DNA of 64,000 nucleotides from Torymus aiolomorphi (GCA_036365515.1 CM070873.1:82781948-82845947); one strand, 5' to 3'. Positions 33,830-46,410 are shown, counted from the stretch's first letter. A program made the numbers and translations. The notes: generated by a model from the letters alone, not told the origin.

Positions 33830-34472
33830 CACTGTTAAAAATGTTCTTAAATTTAAGAAACTTTTACGTTACAAATGTCACTGAATTTTAAGAATAATGT
33901 AACGAAGTGTAATTTAATATACAAATACATTAAGTTTAATACAAAAATAATGAAATTTAAGGTAAATGTAGTAGAATTTCAAGAATTATGTGTCACGTCC
34001 TAAGACACGACATGACTGGGATGTTTAACTCGATTAAGAGTTATGCTCTTTTCTGGTCGTAGCTGCGTTAGCTAATAAACCATGGACGAGCTGTGGACAG
34101 GAGTGTAATATCAAATTCACTGTTAATCGCTGAGATTTAAGTTTGACTAATTTTTGGTTTAGGATTTGGTTATCGTAAGGACCAACGGTGAGTAGCACGA
34201 ACGTCTCGTAAAGATCGTTTGGCCGCACGTACCCCCGTATGGACTAGGAATAAGGTCACGAGCCCAGGAATTAATGTACAATATATAGGAACACTAAATT
34301 TTGCCCTACTCAGGTTATTCCTCAGGTTCGCCCTTCCCTATAAAGAGCATAGCTCGCGATTGAATTTACTGGCTAAAATTTGTCTAATTGATATTCTTCG
34401 TTATTCTGACTTTTATTTTATTTAATTAGAATTCTGTGCTTTTGAAATAGTAAATATTGCAATATTATTCGT

Positions 34473-37400
34473 ACTCAAGTGTACGGTGACTCGTAAAGTC
34501 ACACTGAACGAAGTGGGTTACGAAATAATATTTTTAACCTTTCAAAAACTCCATTAGACTCAACTCGTAAAGCTGAAGCTATGGGTATTTGAGAAATGCA
34601 ATTTAGAAAAACAAATTGTTAAATTACTTTTGAATTCTTTATTTTTCCTCAAGAGGTAGTGTGTTTTTCCTTAAAACTGGAAATATACAATAATACTAAT
34701 CAAACTCAAGTGTACAGTGACTCGTAAAGTCACACTGAACGAAGTGAGTAATGAATAAGTATGTTATTTCTCAAAATACCAGTAGTCTGGGCTCGTAAAG
34801 CTTTGAACTATGATAATTGAGAAATTATGTATTTTCCTTAAATTCAATAAATTTGAAATGTAGTAAAATTTGAACAATAAATTTGAATATTTTTTTTTGT
34901 TTGAAATTTGTTTTAATTTTAATTGAAAAGTAGTAAACTTGCAATATTCTTCGAACTCAAGTGTACGGTGACTCGTAAAGTCACACTGAACGAAGTGGGT
35001 TACGAAGTAATATTTTTAACTTCTCAAAAACTTCATTAGATTCAACTCGTAAAGCTGAAGCTATGGGTATTTGAGAAATGCAATTTAGAAAAACAAATTG
35101 TTAAATTACTTTTGAATTCTTTATTTTTCCTCAAGAGGTAATGTGTTTTTCCTTAAAACTGGAAATATACAATAATACTAATCAAACTCAAGTGTACAGT
35201 GACTCGTAAAGTCACACTGAACGAAGTGAGTAATGAATAAGTATGTTATTTCTCAAAATACCAGTAGTCTGGGCTCGTAAAGCTTTGAACTATGATAATT
35301 GAGAAATTATGTATTTTCCTTAAATTCAATAAATTTGAAATGTAGTAAAATTTGAACAATAAATTTGAATATTTTTTTTTTGTTTGAAATTTGTTTTAAT
35401 TTTAATTGAAAAGTAGTAAACTTGCAATATTCTTCGAACTCAAGTGTACGGTGACTCGTAAAGTCACACTGAACGAAGTGGGTTACGAAGTAATATTTTA
35501 ACTTCTCAAAAACTTCATTAGACTCAACTCGTAAAGCTGAAGCTATGGGTATTTGAGAAGATGCAATTTAGAAAACAAATTGTTAGATTACCTTTGAATT
35601 CTTTATTTTTCCTCAAGAGGTAATGTGTTTTTCCTTAAAACTGGAAATATACAATAATACTAATCAAACTCAAGTGTACGGTGACTCGTAAAGTCACACT
35701 GAACGAAGTGAGTAATGAATAAGTATGTTATTTCTCAAAATACCAGTAGTCTGGGCTCGTAAAGCTTTGAACTATGATAATTGAGAAATTATGTATTTTC
35801 CTTAAATTCAATAAATTTGAAATGTAGTAAAATTTGAACAATAAATTTGAATATTTTTTTTTGTTTGAAATTTGTTTTAATTTTAATTGAAAAGTAGTAA
35901 ACTTGCAATATTCTTCGAACTCAAGTGTACGGTGACTCGTAAAGTCACACTGAACGAAGTGGGTTACGAAGTAATATTTTTAACTTCTCAAAAACTTCAT
36001 TAGACTCAACTCGTAAAGCTGAAGCTATGGGTATTTGAGAAGATGCAATTTAGAAAACAAATTGTTAGATTACCTTTGAATTCTTTATTTTTCCTCAAGA
36101 GGTAATGTGTTTTTCCTTAAAACTGGAAATATACAATAATACTAATCAAACTCAAGTGTACGGTGACTCGTAAAGTCACACTGAACGAAGTGAGTAATGA
36201 ATAAGTATGTTATTTCTCAAAATACCAGTAGTCTGGGCTCGTAAAGCTTTGAACTATGATAATTGAGAAATTATGTATTTTCCTTAAATTCAATAAATTT
36301 GAAATGTAGTAAAATTTGAACAATAAATTTGAATATTTTTTTTTGTTTGAAATTTGTTTTAATTTTAATTGAAAAGTAGTAAACTTGCAATATTCTTCGA
36401 ACTCAAGTGTACGGTGACTCGTAAAGTCACACTGAACGAAGTGGGTTATGAAGTAATATTTTTAACTTCTCAAAAACTTCATTAGACTCAACTCGTAAAG
36501 CTGAAGCTATGGGTATTTGAGAAGATGCAATTTTAGAAAAACAAATTGTTAGATTACCTTTGAATTCTTTATTTTTCCTCAAGAGGTAATGTGTTTTTCC
36601 TTAAAACTGGAAATATACAATAATACTAATCAAACTCAAGTGTACGGTGACTCGTAAAGTCACACTGAACGAAGTGAGTAATGAATAAGTATGTTATTTC
36701 TCAAAATACCAGTAGTCTGGGCTCGTAAAGCTTTGAACTATGATAATTGAGAAATTATGTATTTTCCTTAAATTCAATAAATTTGAAATGTAGTAAAATT
36801 TGAACAATAAATTTGAATATTTTCTTTTGTTTGAAATTTGTTTTAATTTTAATTGAAAAGTAGTAAACTTGCAATATTCTTCGAACTCAAGTGTACGGTG
36901 ACTCGTAAAGTCACACTGAACGAAGTGGGTTACGAAGTAATATTTTTAACTTCTCAAAAACTTCATTAGACTCAACTCGTAAAGCTGAAGCTATGGGTAT
37001 TTTGAGAAGATGCAATTTAGAAAAACAAATTGTTAGATTACCTTTGAATTCTTTATTTTTCCTCAAGAGGTAATCTGTTTTTCTTAAAAAGTGGAAATAT
37101 ACAATAATACTAATCAAACTCAAGTGTACGGTGACTCGTAAAGTCACACTGAACGAAGTGAGTAATGAATAAGTATGTTATTTCTCAAACTACCGGTAGT
37201 CTGGGCTCGTAAAGCTTTGAACTATGATAATTGAGAAATTATGTATTTTCCTTAAATTCAATAAATTTGAAATGTAGTAAAATTTGAACAATAAATTTGA
37301 ATTTTTTTTGTTTGAAATTTGTTTTTAATTTTAATTGAAAAGTAGTAAACTTGCAATATTCTTCGAACTCAAGTGTACGGTGACTCGTAAAATCACACTG

Positions 37401-37735
37401 AACGAAGTGGGTTACGAAGTAATATTTTTAACTTCTCAAAAACTTCATTAGACTCAACTCGTAAAGCTGAAGCTATGGGTATTTGAGAAGATGCAATTTA
37501 GAAAAACAAATTGTTAAATTACCTTTGAATTCTTTATTTTTTCCTCAAGAGGTAATGTGTTTTTCCTTAAAACTGGAAATATACAATAATACTAATCAAA
37601 CTCATGTGTACGGTGACTCGTAAAGTCACACTGAACGAAGTGAGTAATGAATAAGCATGTTATTTCTCAAAATACCAGTAGTCTGGGCTCGTAAAGCTTT
37701 GAACTATGATAATTGAGAAATTATGTATTTTCCTT
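34473..37735 (+). repeat. Higher-order satellite, about 6.8 copies of a 482-bp dimer
   Basis: Units begin at 34473, 34955, 35438, 35919, 36401, 36885 and 37367 (period 481-484). Each unit is two related halves of about 231 and 251 bp, both starting ACTCAAGTGTAC-GTGACTCG and sharing about 45 bp almost exactly. CTCGTAAAG occurs twice per half, once inside the perfect hairpin GTGACT-CGTAA-AGTCAC and once between mirrored TTCTCAAA and TTTGAGAA. Copies differ by only a few substitutions, so amplification is recent. Confidence 0.95.
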
Positions 37736-40579
37736 TGAATTTAGTGTGAAAAAAAAATAAAATTTGGGAATTTGAATTTTCGTAATAATAAATTTTTTAG
37801 AGAGATTGAATTTGGTAATGCTTGAATATTTATTAAAATTTGAAGTTTGAACAGAGTCTAAAGCTTGTGAGGCTTGTGTCGATCTGTTAGAGCAGTCAGC
37901 AAAGCTTGTGAGGCTTGTGTTGATCTGACTAACTAACAGTGCGTGCTCGGCGTATTTAAATGTGTTGCTCCTCCTCCTTTTTTAGCCGGAAAACTGCGGT
38001 GTCGAATCGGGTAGTTACGTCATCTTGAGGCATCGAATTGCTGGTTGACATTTGTAACGGCGGTTGATAGTCATGTATCCTGTAGTGTTAATTGTGGCTA
38101 GTGGAGTGAGAAAACGGTGTCCAATGGTGCGGGGGTGTCATCCCTTCCAAACGTCGATTTTTGTGATAGTGAGGAAAATCCTATGTTTTAACGCAGAGAG
38201 CGGCAGAGAGCGGTCCCTTATCCCTTCTCTAGGGTATTTTCCGGCAGCTCGTATCTTCCTTAAGGAGCGAGAGAGAACGATATATGTGCGACAGAGAAAG
38301 AGAGATGAGAGAGACAAAAGATATATCCTTCTCTTTCTTTCGAGTCAAAAATGATCAATTTTCTGTTACTTGCTGAAAATTATACAATGTTGGCAGTTTA
38401 TAAATTATAAAATATGTTATTCTATTACATTTTGTTCTAAAATGAAAATACAAATTTGAACGGAAGTTATCGGTCTATTACAACAGGAGTTAAACGCATT
38501 ATAAATTTTATAAACTTAATTATACATTAAACAATGAAATTTCTTATGCGAACTTTATAAAAACATTAGACTATTCATTCTAGCTAATATATCAATCATA
38601 TTATTAAGTTATTTTATTAAATTAATACATTTTCCTTAGATTTTCTATTATTTATTTAAAATATTTGAAATTTAATTAGTTTTCGTAAGTAACAATGTGT
38701 TAGAATACAACTATTGTCCAGTAAAATGTTTTATCTAATGTGTATATTTCATAAAACTTGCATTAACAATGAAAATTACTTATAAATAGTCATAATAGTT
38801 AATTATTATTAAGAAAACGTACGAATTACAAATGTATTATTCAAATTCTAAACAGTTTATCATCTAAACTTAAAGTCTAGTTAGTTAATCTAGTAGAAAT
38901 AGACAAATGGATTATTATTACTATAAAAACATATTATAATAATGGATTTTCTTATCTCTTAATTTTTACTTAACATAATGCAACTTTTATCTTAAACAAA
39001 AATTATTTTTCTAATTATAATTAATGAGATATCTAGCGTTATTCTAAAATAATATTCTTATGCTATAGTACATTGAGTCCCAAAAGATGCTGGAAAATGC
39101 GTCTCCGCGCAGGAAGACTGAGAAAAATCTATTTTTAGACGAGCCATGTGTTTTGGGGCTGATGTAGCTGACAAACATCTTCTTTGTCTCGGTTTTTCCT
39201 ATAATTAACAATCTAGATATTCTACCATGAATTGAATTATTTATCTTACTAAATAATTATGTAGCAAGATATTACAACTTGAATGAAAATGCTACGACTA
39301 TTTTAATGATAGTTATTCGGAATACAAATTTTTACTAACTTAATAATCTAATTTACAATGAAATCATATATGATAAATTTATAATAACAGTCAATTATCT
39401 AAAATAAACTAAAACCTAAATGCTTTGTTATCAAAACTTGTTGATTTATATAATATAATAGCTATTATAGTAATTATTTATCGTTGGTTAATAAAGATTT
39501 TTTACATGGTTATAGGTTGCGTTTATAAAATGCATATGGTTACTCATAGAGCTATATTTTTGGGTTTTTGTTACTAGATCTTTGTATTATTAATACAAAA
39601 ACAACAAAGCTGTTGATTGCAATTTAACAAAGAATATATATAATTAATATTATTTTTCCTAATTTCCTTACTGTTATATTTAATATCGGTTGTTGTTAAA
39701 ATAATAACGGTTTGAGAGATAATGTAAAATAATATTTCAATGTATAGTATAAGTCATGTTTTGAAAAACTCGGAAAAGCGCGTCCCTGCGTGGGAAAGCG
39801 TCGTATCTATATTTAGTATGGGCCATGTGTTTTACAGCCCCAAGATTACGCATCCGCTAGGGCTATCGTCTTCTTAAGGCTAATTCCACATTTTGAAGGA
39901 ATATTTCCAACTCACATGTAATTGTTCAAAATCCAAAAATGTTTGTTAAATTTGTGATATGTAATAAAACAGTTTATTTATTTATAGCAGAAGAAAAACA
40001 GAAGGTTGAATAAGTTTCATTATTTGAGTAGGAAAAATATTCTTTCATGAATGTGTCTTAAAATAGTTATTGTAATTTTATATTTGTTTGTGATTGTGAA
40101 TGGAAACCTTATAAACTCTTATACCTCGCGTTTGGAACGGTTTGCTAGTTAGGTCAAACGTATAAGGAAGAATTACAATTGTGATTATTGCACAAGGGTT
40201 TGTTTAACACATAGATATTATTTTCTTATTCGGATTGATACATGACTATGTTATATTAATAATCAATAATTAATATCTGGTGAACATTTTTACTAGAGTG
40301 AGTTACTTATTTTACATAAGAAAAAGTAATAATCTTTGGTAACAGATTTTCTAATATAGTTTACTACACTCGTAGTCGTGGGTATAATCGGTTAATTGCA
40401 TGCACTGCGTCGTTGTTTTTTTTGGCAGCTTGGGAAAATCCCCATAGCGCAGGTCACACCCGCAACCCTTGGTGCAGCAGTGTCGATAGGTTAGTAGTAG
40501 TTCAGGGCTATGATCATGTTTCGTCGATATGTGGAAAAAATTTTCTTTTTATGAAATGACGTAGAAGGTGCCGTCACAT
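37736..40579. other. AT-rich interior of the 10-kb element
   Basis: No gene is recognised. A 27-bp direct repeat (AAAGCTTGTGAGGCTTGTGT followed by GATCTG) occurs twice at 37859-37928. Two diverged blocks near 39065-39190 and 39755-39860 share words such as GCGTCCCTGCG/GCGTCTCCGCG and GCCATGTGTTTT. A short ORF at 38064-38354 has no domain. Confidence 0.4.
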
Positions 40580-42030
40580 ATGTATTAAAATTTAATACTG
40601 ATAACAGAAAACGAATAAATATACAAGTAATGACAGTTTTTAGTAAAATTAATACATATTTAAGTTACTTTTGCAAATGAAATTTGAAAATAATCTAAAT
40701 GAAAATTAAGAATATAAGTGAAAATTAAAAATAACGTAACTGAAAGTAAATTCATATGCAAATACATTAAGTTTAATAAACATAATAATAAATACTTAAG
40801 GGGGTCCGAAAGTCAATTAAAAATTCAAATTTCGCGCCACAATATAGCAGACGAAAAAATAAGTAATTTGCCTACAACAAATAGTAAAAACAATATTACG
40901 GAAAATCAGGACTGCATTTCCCTCCGTTACATTATTATCTATGATTTTACAAAGTTTGAAGTTTCTATATAAATATTTCGCTGAATGGCATTTGAATAAT
41001 GTCTCAAAATCAAGTAATTCAAATGCCATTCAGCGAAATATTTATGTAGAAACTGCAAACTTTGTAAAATGATAGATAATAATGTAACGGAGGGCAATGC
41101 AGTCCTGGTTTTCCGTAATATTGTTTTTACTAATTGTTATAGGCAAATTACTTATTTTTTTGTCTGCTATATTGTGGCGCGAAATTTGAATTTTTAATTG
41201 ACTTTCGGACCCCCTTAATATAAATATAATTAAAATTCAATGGCAGCATATTAAAATTCATTACAATAACATAAAACAAATTAATGTACAAGTATAATGC
41301 AGATGTTAATAAATTTAGAAAATACTTAAGTTATATGCAACTGAAATTTAAGTATAATCTATTTGAAAGTTATGTATGTAACTAAAATTTAATAACAATG
41401 TAACTAGTAGAAATTTAATGTACAAGTACATTAAGTTTCATACATAACAATGTTCTTCAATTTAAGAAACTTTACGTTACAAATGTCACTGAATTTTAAG
41501 AATAATGTAACGAAGTGTAATTTAATATACAAATACATTAAGTTTAATACAAAAATAATGAAATTTAAGATAAATGTAGTAGAAGTTCAAGAATTATATA
41601 TTAAAATTTAATACTGATAACAGAAAACGAGTAAATATACAGATAATGACAGTTTTTAGTAAAATTAATACATATTTAAGTTACTTTTGCAAATGAAATT
41701 TGAAAATAATCTAAATAAAAATTAAGAATATAAGTGAAAATTAAAAACAACGTAACTGAAAGTAAATTCATATGCAAATACATTAAGTTTAATAAACATA
41801 ATAATAAATATAATTAAAATTCAATGGTAGCATATTAAAATTCATTACAATAACATAAAACAAATTAATGTACAAGTATATTACAGATGTTAATAAATTT
41901 AGAAAATACTTAAGTTATATATGCAACTGAAATTTAAGTATAATCTATTTGAAAGTTAGGTATGTAACTAAAATTTAATGTAACTAGAATAAATGTAACG
42001 TACAAGTACATTAAGTTTCATACATAAAAA
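40580..42030 (+). repeat. Tandem duplication of about 600-bp AT-rich unit
   Basis: 40580-40795 plus 41219-41450 matches 41606-42030 closely (for example ACTGATAACAGAAAACGA and GTTAATAAATTTAGAAAATA in both). A linking segment at 41450-41600 also matches the left terminus of the large element at 33838-33990. Copy 1 is interrupted by the hairpin at 40800-41214; copy 2 is not. A diverged partial third copy starts near 42030. Confidence 0.8.
40800..41214. mobile_element. Near-perfect TTAA hairpin MITE, 415 bp
   Basis: Arms of about 199 bp (40800-40998 and 41017-41214) are almost exact inverted copies around an 18-bp spacer. The ends are GGGGGTCCGAAAGTCAATTA and its mirror. TTAA directly flanks both ends (40796-40799, 41215-41218), the signature of piggyBac-type insertion. 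The duplicate AT-rich unit at 41.8 kb has no insertion at this point. Mirror-image ORFs on both strands are artefacts. A transcript would fold into a long double-stranded hairpin. Confidence 0.85.
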
Positions 42031-42879
42031 ACAATATTCTTCAATATAAGAAACTTTAAGTTATAAGTTTTACTGAATTTTAGGAATGTAACTGAATGTA
42101 ATATTTAATATACAAATACATTAAGGAGGTTTGATACCGAAATGAAAAAGGTTACGTCATTCTAAAAATTGAATATGCTGTTCTTCGATTAATTTTCTAA
42201 AGTAAGCAAAATTTCAGATCGTTTGTCAACTCCGTGGAATTATTAAACTTCAAAGTTCAACTCTTATACACGAGTTATTATCGAAGTACCTTGGTAAAAC
42301 ACAGAACACTTAGGACGCGATTCTTTAAAAAAGGTTACAATGAACCAAAAATCTACTGGCAATATAGTAAATAGACAGGAGAATGTTTATACGAAATCTG
42401 AACGCGATTAACCATACCGATTCCGAGTACTGCAGTAAAACGAAAACAAACGGTGAGCGGAGCAGTGACGCACGGGGACGTGAAAGAACGCATTTTTCTA
42501 AAATTTTCGTGTATATGTAATACAAGAAATAAAATTTAGGTGCTGATAAGGTAGGGATCTATGTTGGAGTAGAACATGATCTTAAAATTAATAACATTTT
42601 AACAGAGATAGATGCAAGATACATAATATTAAAATGTCTTGTTTAAACACGATAAAAAAAATGAAATTCAGGTGCCGATAAGGTAGAGATCATCACGGTA
42701 CATATGGCTTTAAGAAACATTTTTAAGTTAATCAAATTTAATTATTTTCTTAAAATATTATCTAAATAAAGAATTACTAAAAACCATTAATATTTTAGAT
42801 AAATAATCAAAATGTATGATATCAATTGAATGAATATGGATAGTGCATCTTATGTAGATGAAAATGTCCAAACTGTTTC
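42031..42879. other. AT-rich interior of the 10-kb element
   Basis: No gene is recognised. A GGTGC(T/C)GATAAGGTAG(G/A)GATC motif occurs twice (about 42540 and 42670), marking a local duplication. Confidence 0.4.
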
Positions 42880-42955
42880 GAGCGAGCGATAGCGTAATGG
42901 ATAGCGTGCGTGCGTAGTAACCCAAGGTTCGTGGGTTCGATTCTCGGTCAGGTCG
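42880..42955 (+). repeat. tRNA-like sequence, probable SINE head
   Basis: AGCGTAATGGATAGCG resembles an arginine-type tRNA D region, and GTGGGTTCGATTCTC is a good B box. The acceptor ends do not pair and the anticodon arm is unclear. Read as a tRNA-derived insertion inside the large element. Confidence 0.5.
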
Positions 42956-43261
42956 AAAAATTTATGTAAGGTTTTTTTTCTGCGATAATAAAAGTGCGAT
43001 TAATTTATAAACAAAGTTCTCTAATGTAAGCGAAAATTTATAATAATTGAAAAGTTATATGCATAAATTTATAACATTCTTCATTACAACACAAGTAAAT
43101 GGTAAGTAAATATATAATAAATTTGCACCAAAATAATGATTACAACTAAAAACCTAACCTCTTTGTATTAATTAAATTTTGTAAAATTTTTGGAATTTCA
43201 CTATTTCAATTAAAATTTTAAAAAATAATTTTTTGTAATAAATAAATATTAAATATTACTC

Positions 43262-43800
43262 ATTAAACATTCTGCATTAAATTCTATATACAAATTGTTA
43301 AATTTCATAAAATTGTATTGAATTTTCAACTATATAAAAAAATAGTATTTTGTTACGTGAATTATATTTAATAGGCGGTAAATTAATTTTAAGAATCTGG
43401 TATCTAATTTTTTAATAAATTGAATGTATCATTCTGCATTGAATTTCACACACAAATTATTAAATCTCATAACATTGTATTGAGTTTTCAACAGTGTTAT
43501 TGAATATTATTTTGCTACTTATATTATATTTAATAGACGGTACATTAACTTAAGAATCTTGCATCTAATTTTTCAATTAATTTAATGTATCATTCTGCAT
43601 TAAATTCCATATACAAATTGTTAAATTTCATGAAATTGTATTGAATTTTAAACTATATCAATAAATAATATTTTGTTACGTGTATTATATTTAATAGGAG
43701 GTAAATTAATTTTAAGAATCTGGTATCTAATTTTTTAATAATTTTCTGCATTAAATTTCATAACATGTATTGAGTTTTCAACAATGTTATTAAATGTCAT
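43262..43800 (+). repeat. Tandem array, about 160-bp units near the right end of the 10-kb element
   Basis: Units begin with ATTCTGCATT at about 43268, 43430, 43589 and 43743. They share AAATTGTTAAATTTCATAA, TTGTATTGAATTTTCAAC and TTATATTTAATAG words, with about 10-15 percent divergence. The last copy is truncated. Confidence 0.75.
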
Positions 43801-44135
43801 TCCGTTATGTTTGTGAAACAAGCTTTCGTTACATTTAACTTAAATTTAATAAACATTTTTTTAACAGTGTATGTAATATCAGGTTACTCGAATGTCTCAA
43901 CGTTTGATCGGATCTGATCAGTATTGATACCAGACTTTTGTCTTATTGTAGCTGTGTGTTCGTCCTATTTTCAGGAAGATCTGTTCAAAAACATATAAAT
44001 GCGAATATAAATAACTATTCCAAAATATCAATTTTTTAGCATCATGTATACAAAATCAACTTTTCTAAAAATCTACAACGCACATCAGCTAAAACTAATC
44101 AGTAGACATTTTCTTATATCGAACATTTTTATTTA

Positions 44136-44405
44136 CGAGATAAAAAACATTTTTTTTCCGCACACCAGTTCGGGAAATCGCATTTTCCACACGCATAAAT
44201 GTACTATTACAAAAAATATCGTTTGCAACTCGTACGGACGATCTCCGTTGCGGGAAATACGGAAAACCACATTTTACGCACTTGTGGCAAAATATACTAT
44301 TGTAATAATACATTTATATGCGGGATATTCGTATTTCTAACACTGTTTTTAGTGTGGGAAATGCGATTTTCCTAACTGGTGTGTGGAAAAAATGTTTATA
44401 TCTCT
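44136..44405. mobile_element. Foldback with CACACCAGTT ends
   Basis: The left arm CCGCACACCAGTTCGGGAAA is mirrored by TTTTCCTAACTGGTGTGTGG. Inner ATAAATGTACTATTACAA is mirrored by TTGTAATAATACATTTAT. ACTTGTGGCAAAATATACTA in the right half resembles the ends of the 11-14 kb palindromes. Confidence 0.6.
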
Positions 44406-44736
44406 GCAATTATTTAATGTTTTTTCACAAATTATTTACCAGTTACAACATACATACACGGAGAACAATTTCTAAGTACAAATTACAATATTAATGTATA
44501 AAAAACTATTATATTCTATAGTAGGGGCGAGACAAACTCGAATCCTGAAAGAATATAGTTTTCTTGAATCTTACTACTTTCATTTGTGAAAATCCCAAAT
44601 TATCCAGAACTGGTATTCAAGCCCAAGTGTTTTTTTTTTTTACTCAAATTTGCATTTTCTGTATCAGTTTTAAAATCACGTAATCAAAAATCGAATAGGC
44701 ATGTGGATAGCGCGTCTAAATACTGTGCCGCAAAGG

Positions 44737-44941
44737 TCCTATTCTCTAAATGTAAAGTAGTGAAAAAATAACTATTATGGAGTGAAAAGTAGGTCGCTTT
44801 CGAAATAATGGATATGTACTCTGAAATAGTGGGCATCCACTATTTCAGTAGTGTATATTAACTTTTTTAAATACTTAAATTTTACCTACTTTTCACTCCA
44901 GAATAGTGATTTTTTCACTACTTTACATTTAGAGAGATAGG
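44737..44941. mobile_element. Foldback with CTCTAAATGTAAAGTAGTGA arms
   Basis: TAAATGTAAAGTAGTGAAAA and GGAGTGAAAAGTAGGT at the left are mirrored by ACCTACTTTTCACTCC and TTTTCACTACTTTACATTTA at the right, giving arms of about 60 bp. A smaller AAATAGTG...CACTATTT hairpin lies at the centre. Confidence 0.65.
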
Positions 44942-45729
44942 AACGAATCCTGTCTACATAAAAAATTTTGAATTTCTATATTTAATTCAATATAGTGTAA
45001 TGAAATGAATAAAATGAATCAATATACTTCTAAGCCTAAATAAAAATAATTATAAATAATCAATAACAATAATATCAGAAATAGAAAGATTAAATTAATT
45101 TTTTCTAGCTTCCATCTCTTGTCATGAAAATTATACTATTTCAAATAGTAAAAATTCATAAGTCATTTAGCAAATCTTACGACGTATGGAGCTTATCTAC
45201 TATATAAAATAGTAATTCGTCATACATAAATTGTAAATTTTCCTACATAACTTTTCTCCGCAATAAGGCGCTTTAATCAAATCGACTTTAGGCGATACAA
45301 ATTATTCAAAAAATATTGGTTTTTTGTTGTCAAATGATAAGAGAACTAAAAATCAACCGTTCTTTATAAATCTTTGCGCAGTGCAGATTTTGTTTACATC
45401 TTCTAGTGGAGTTTGTTGTCCAGGAGAAACAGTTCATACATTCCAAAGTTATTAGATGGTATACCATTTTTCTCTATTTTTTCAATATTGTATATCTTAT
45501 GTTTGGCTTGATCGATTTTTATAACAAATACGAACACGCATAAATCCACACATTTTTCAAAAAAAAGGTATATTCTGATTCAGTGGAACATAAAAGGTGA
45601 AAATTCATCAAAATGTCATGTTCATAAAATTTCAACGCTACATTCTTTTCGAGAAAGCAAAATGTCAATGTCGAGATAAAATAAGTAATATTGGCGGAAA
45701 CTATTAATCATTGTGAATGATGAAAAGTC
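44942..45729. other. AT-rich noncoding DNA
   Basis: No gene, RNA or repeat beyond short AT words is recognised. Confidence 0.4.
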
Positions 45730-46410
45730 ATATCAATAATTGTTTCTTCTCGTGAGCTTTTCCGCAGCAGCATTTCTCGTATTGATCACCGCAGCCACAG
45801 CCCGACATTTCCTTTGACGGAGTGGCGGTCGAAAATCCCACCAGCCACCAGCTGAAAATTCGTCGCGCCCACTAACTCGCGATTGGAAAAGCCGCAGGAG
45901 CTTGCACGCGTCTATAAATCTCTTTCCACAGTTAGGTGTGTGTGTGTGTGTGTACGTGTGTGTGTGTGTTTGTATACGTGTGTGTGTGTATACTCTGAAT
46001 AGACGCACAGGACCTAACGATTTCCTTGCGCACATCGCCGACTCCGCGTCAAAGCGCCACGTGGTGGTCACCCTCCTGAAGTCGTTATCGGCATCTGATC
46101 AGGAGGAGGCCTCTTGATGTTCGTCGGCGTGTGTGGAGGTGTGCGTGGCTGCCGCAGTGCCAGCCTCTTGATCGACGACGTGTACTAATACGCCTTGGAC
46201 CCCAGGAGATCTTGAAAGCCGCTCTCGTGTCGTGTCGCTATGTGTATGCGTGTCTGTGTCTGCACGTTACACGCGAACCGGAAATGTCCCCCTGCAGCTG
46301 CAGCGCCGCTGCGCAACTACTGAATGCTGATTATACGCGGCTGGCTAGCTTTTCTGAAAAAGAAAGTAGTTCTCATAAAGCCACCTCTCGAGCAATGCGC
46401 TCTCTTTAAC
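45730..46410. promoter_or_regulatory. CpG-rich region with (GT)n tract; possible promoter or 5' exon
   Basis: About 680 bp stand out as G+C and CpG rich in AT-rich surroundings. ORFs on both strands lack domains. It lies about 9.4 kb upstream of the signal-peptide exon on the same strand, and that exon has a 3' splice site, so an upstream 5'-UTR exon is required somewhere. This is one candidate position; nothing in the sequence proves it. Confidence 0.3.
45936..45989. repeat. (GT)n microsatellite
   Basis: GT repeats interrupted by ACGTG and TTGTATAC words. Confidence 0.9.

Larger units (their letters stand above)
33830..43869. mobile_element. Candidate giant non-autonomous TIR element, about 10 kb
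   Basis: The left end reads CACTGTTAAAAATGTTCTTA and the right end, in reverse complement, CACTGTTAAAAAAATGTTTA. Both continue with TTAAATTTAAG and a nearby GTTACA/GTAACG-type word. A TA dinucleotide lies outside each end. CACTG ends recall CMC/CACTA-type elements, but no transposase is present. Inside are a 3.3-kb higher-order satellite, tandem copies of the left subterminal sequence near the right side, a 160-bp tandem array near the right end and a later hairpin insertion. The alternative is two unrelated short elements with similar ends enclosing ordinary DNA. Confidence 0.5.

Noticed and set aside
34473..37735. CRISPR-like array or hammerhead-carrying satellite
   Set aside because: The unit is a 482-bp eukaryotic satellite dimer, not short repeats with unique spacers. 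CTGAACGAAG resembles one hammerhead box, but no GAAA box and cleavage triplet follow at a fitting distance.
40718..41029. ORFs of 70-84 codons on both strands
   Set aside because: They lie mainly in the near-perfect hairpin MITE and mirror each other.
42880..42955. Functional arginine-type tRNA
   Set aside because: Acceptor ends are not complementary and the anticodon arm cannot be drawn convincingly.
45902..46117. 71-codon ORF with a Cys/Val-rich stretch resembling a membrane segment
   Set aside because: The hydrophobic part is the (GT)n microsatellite.
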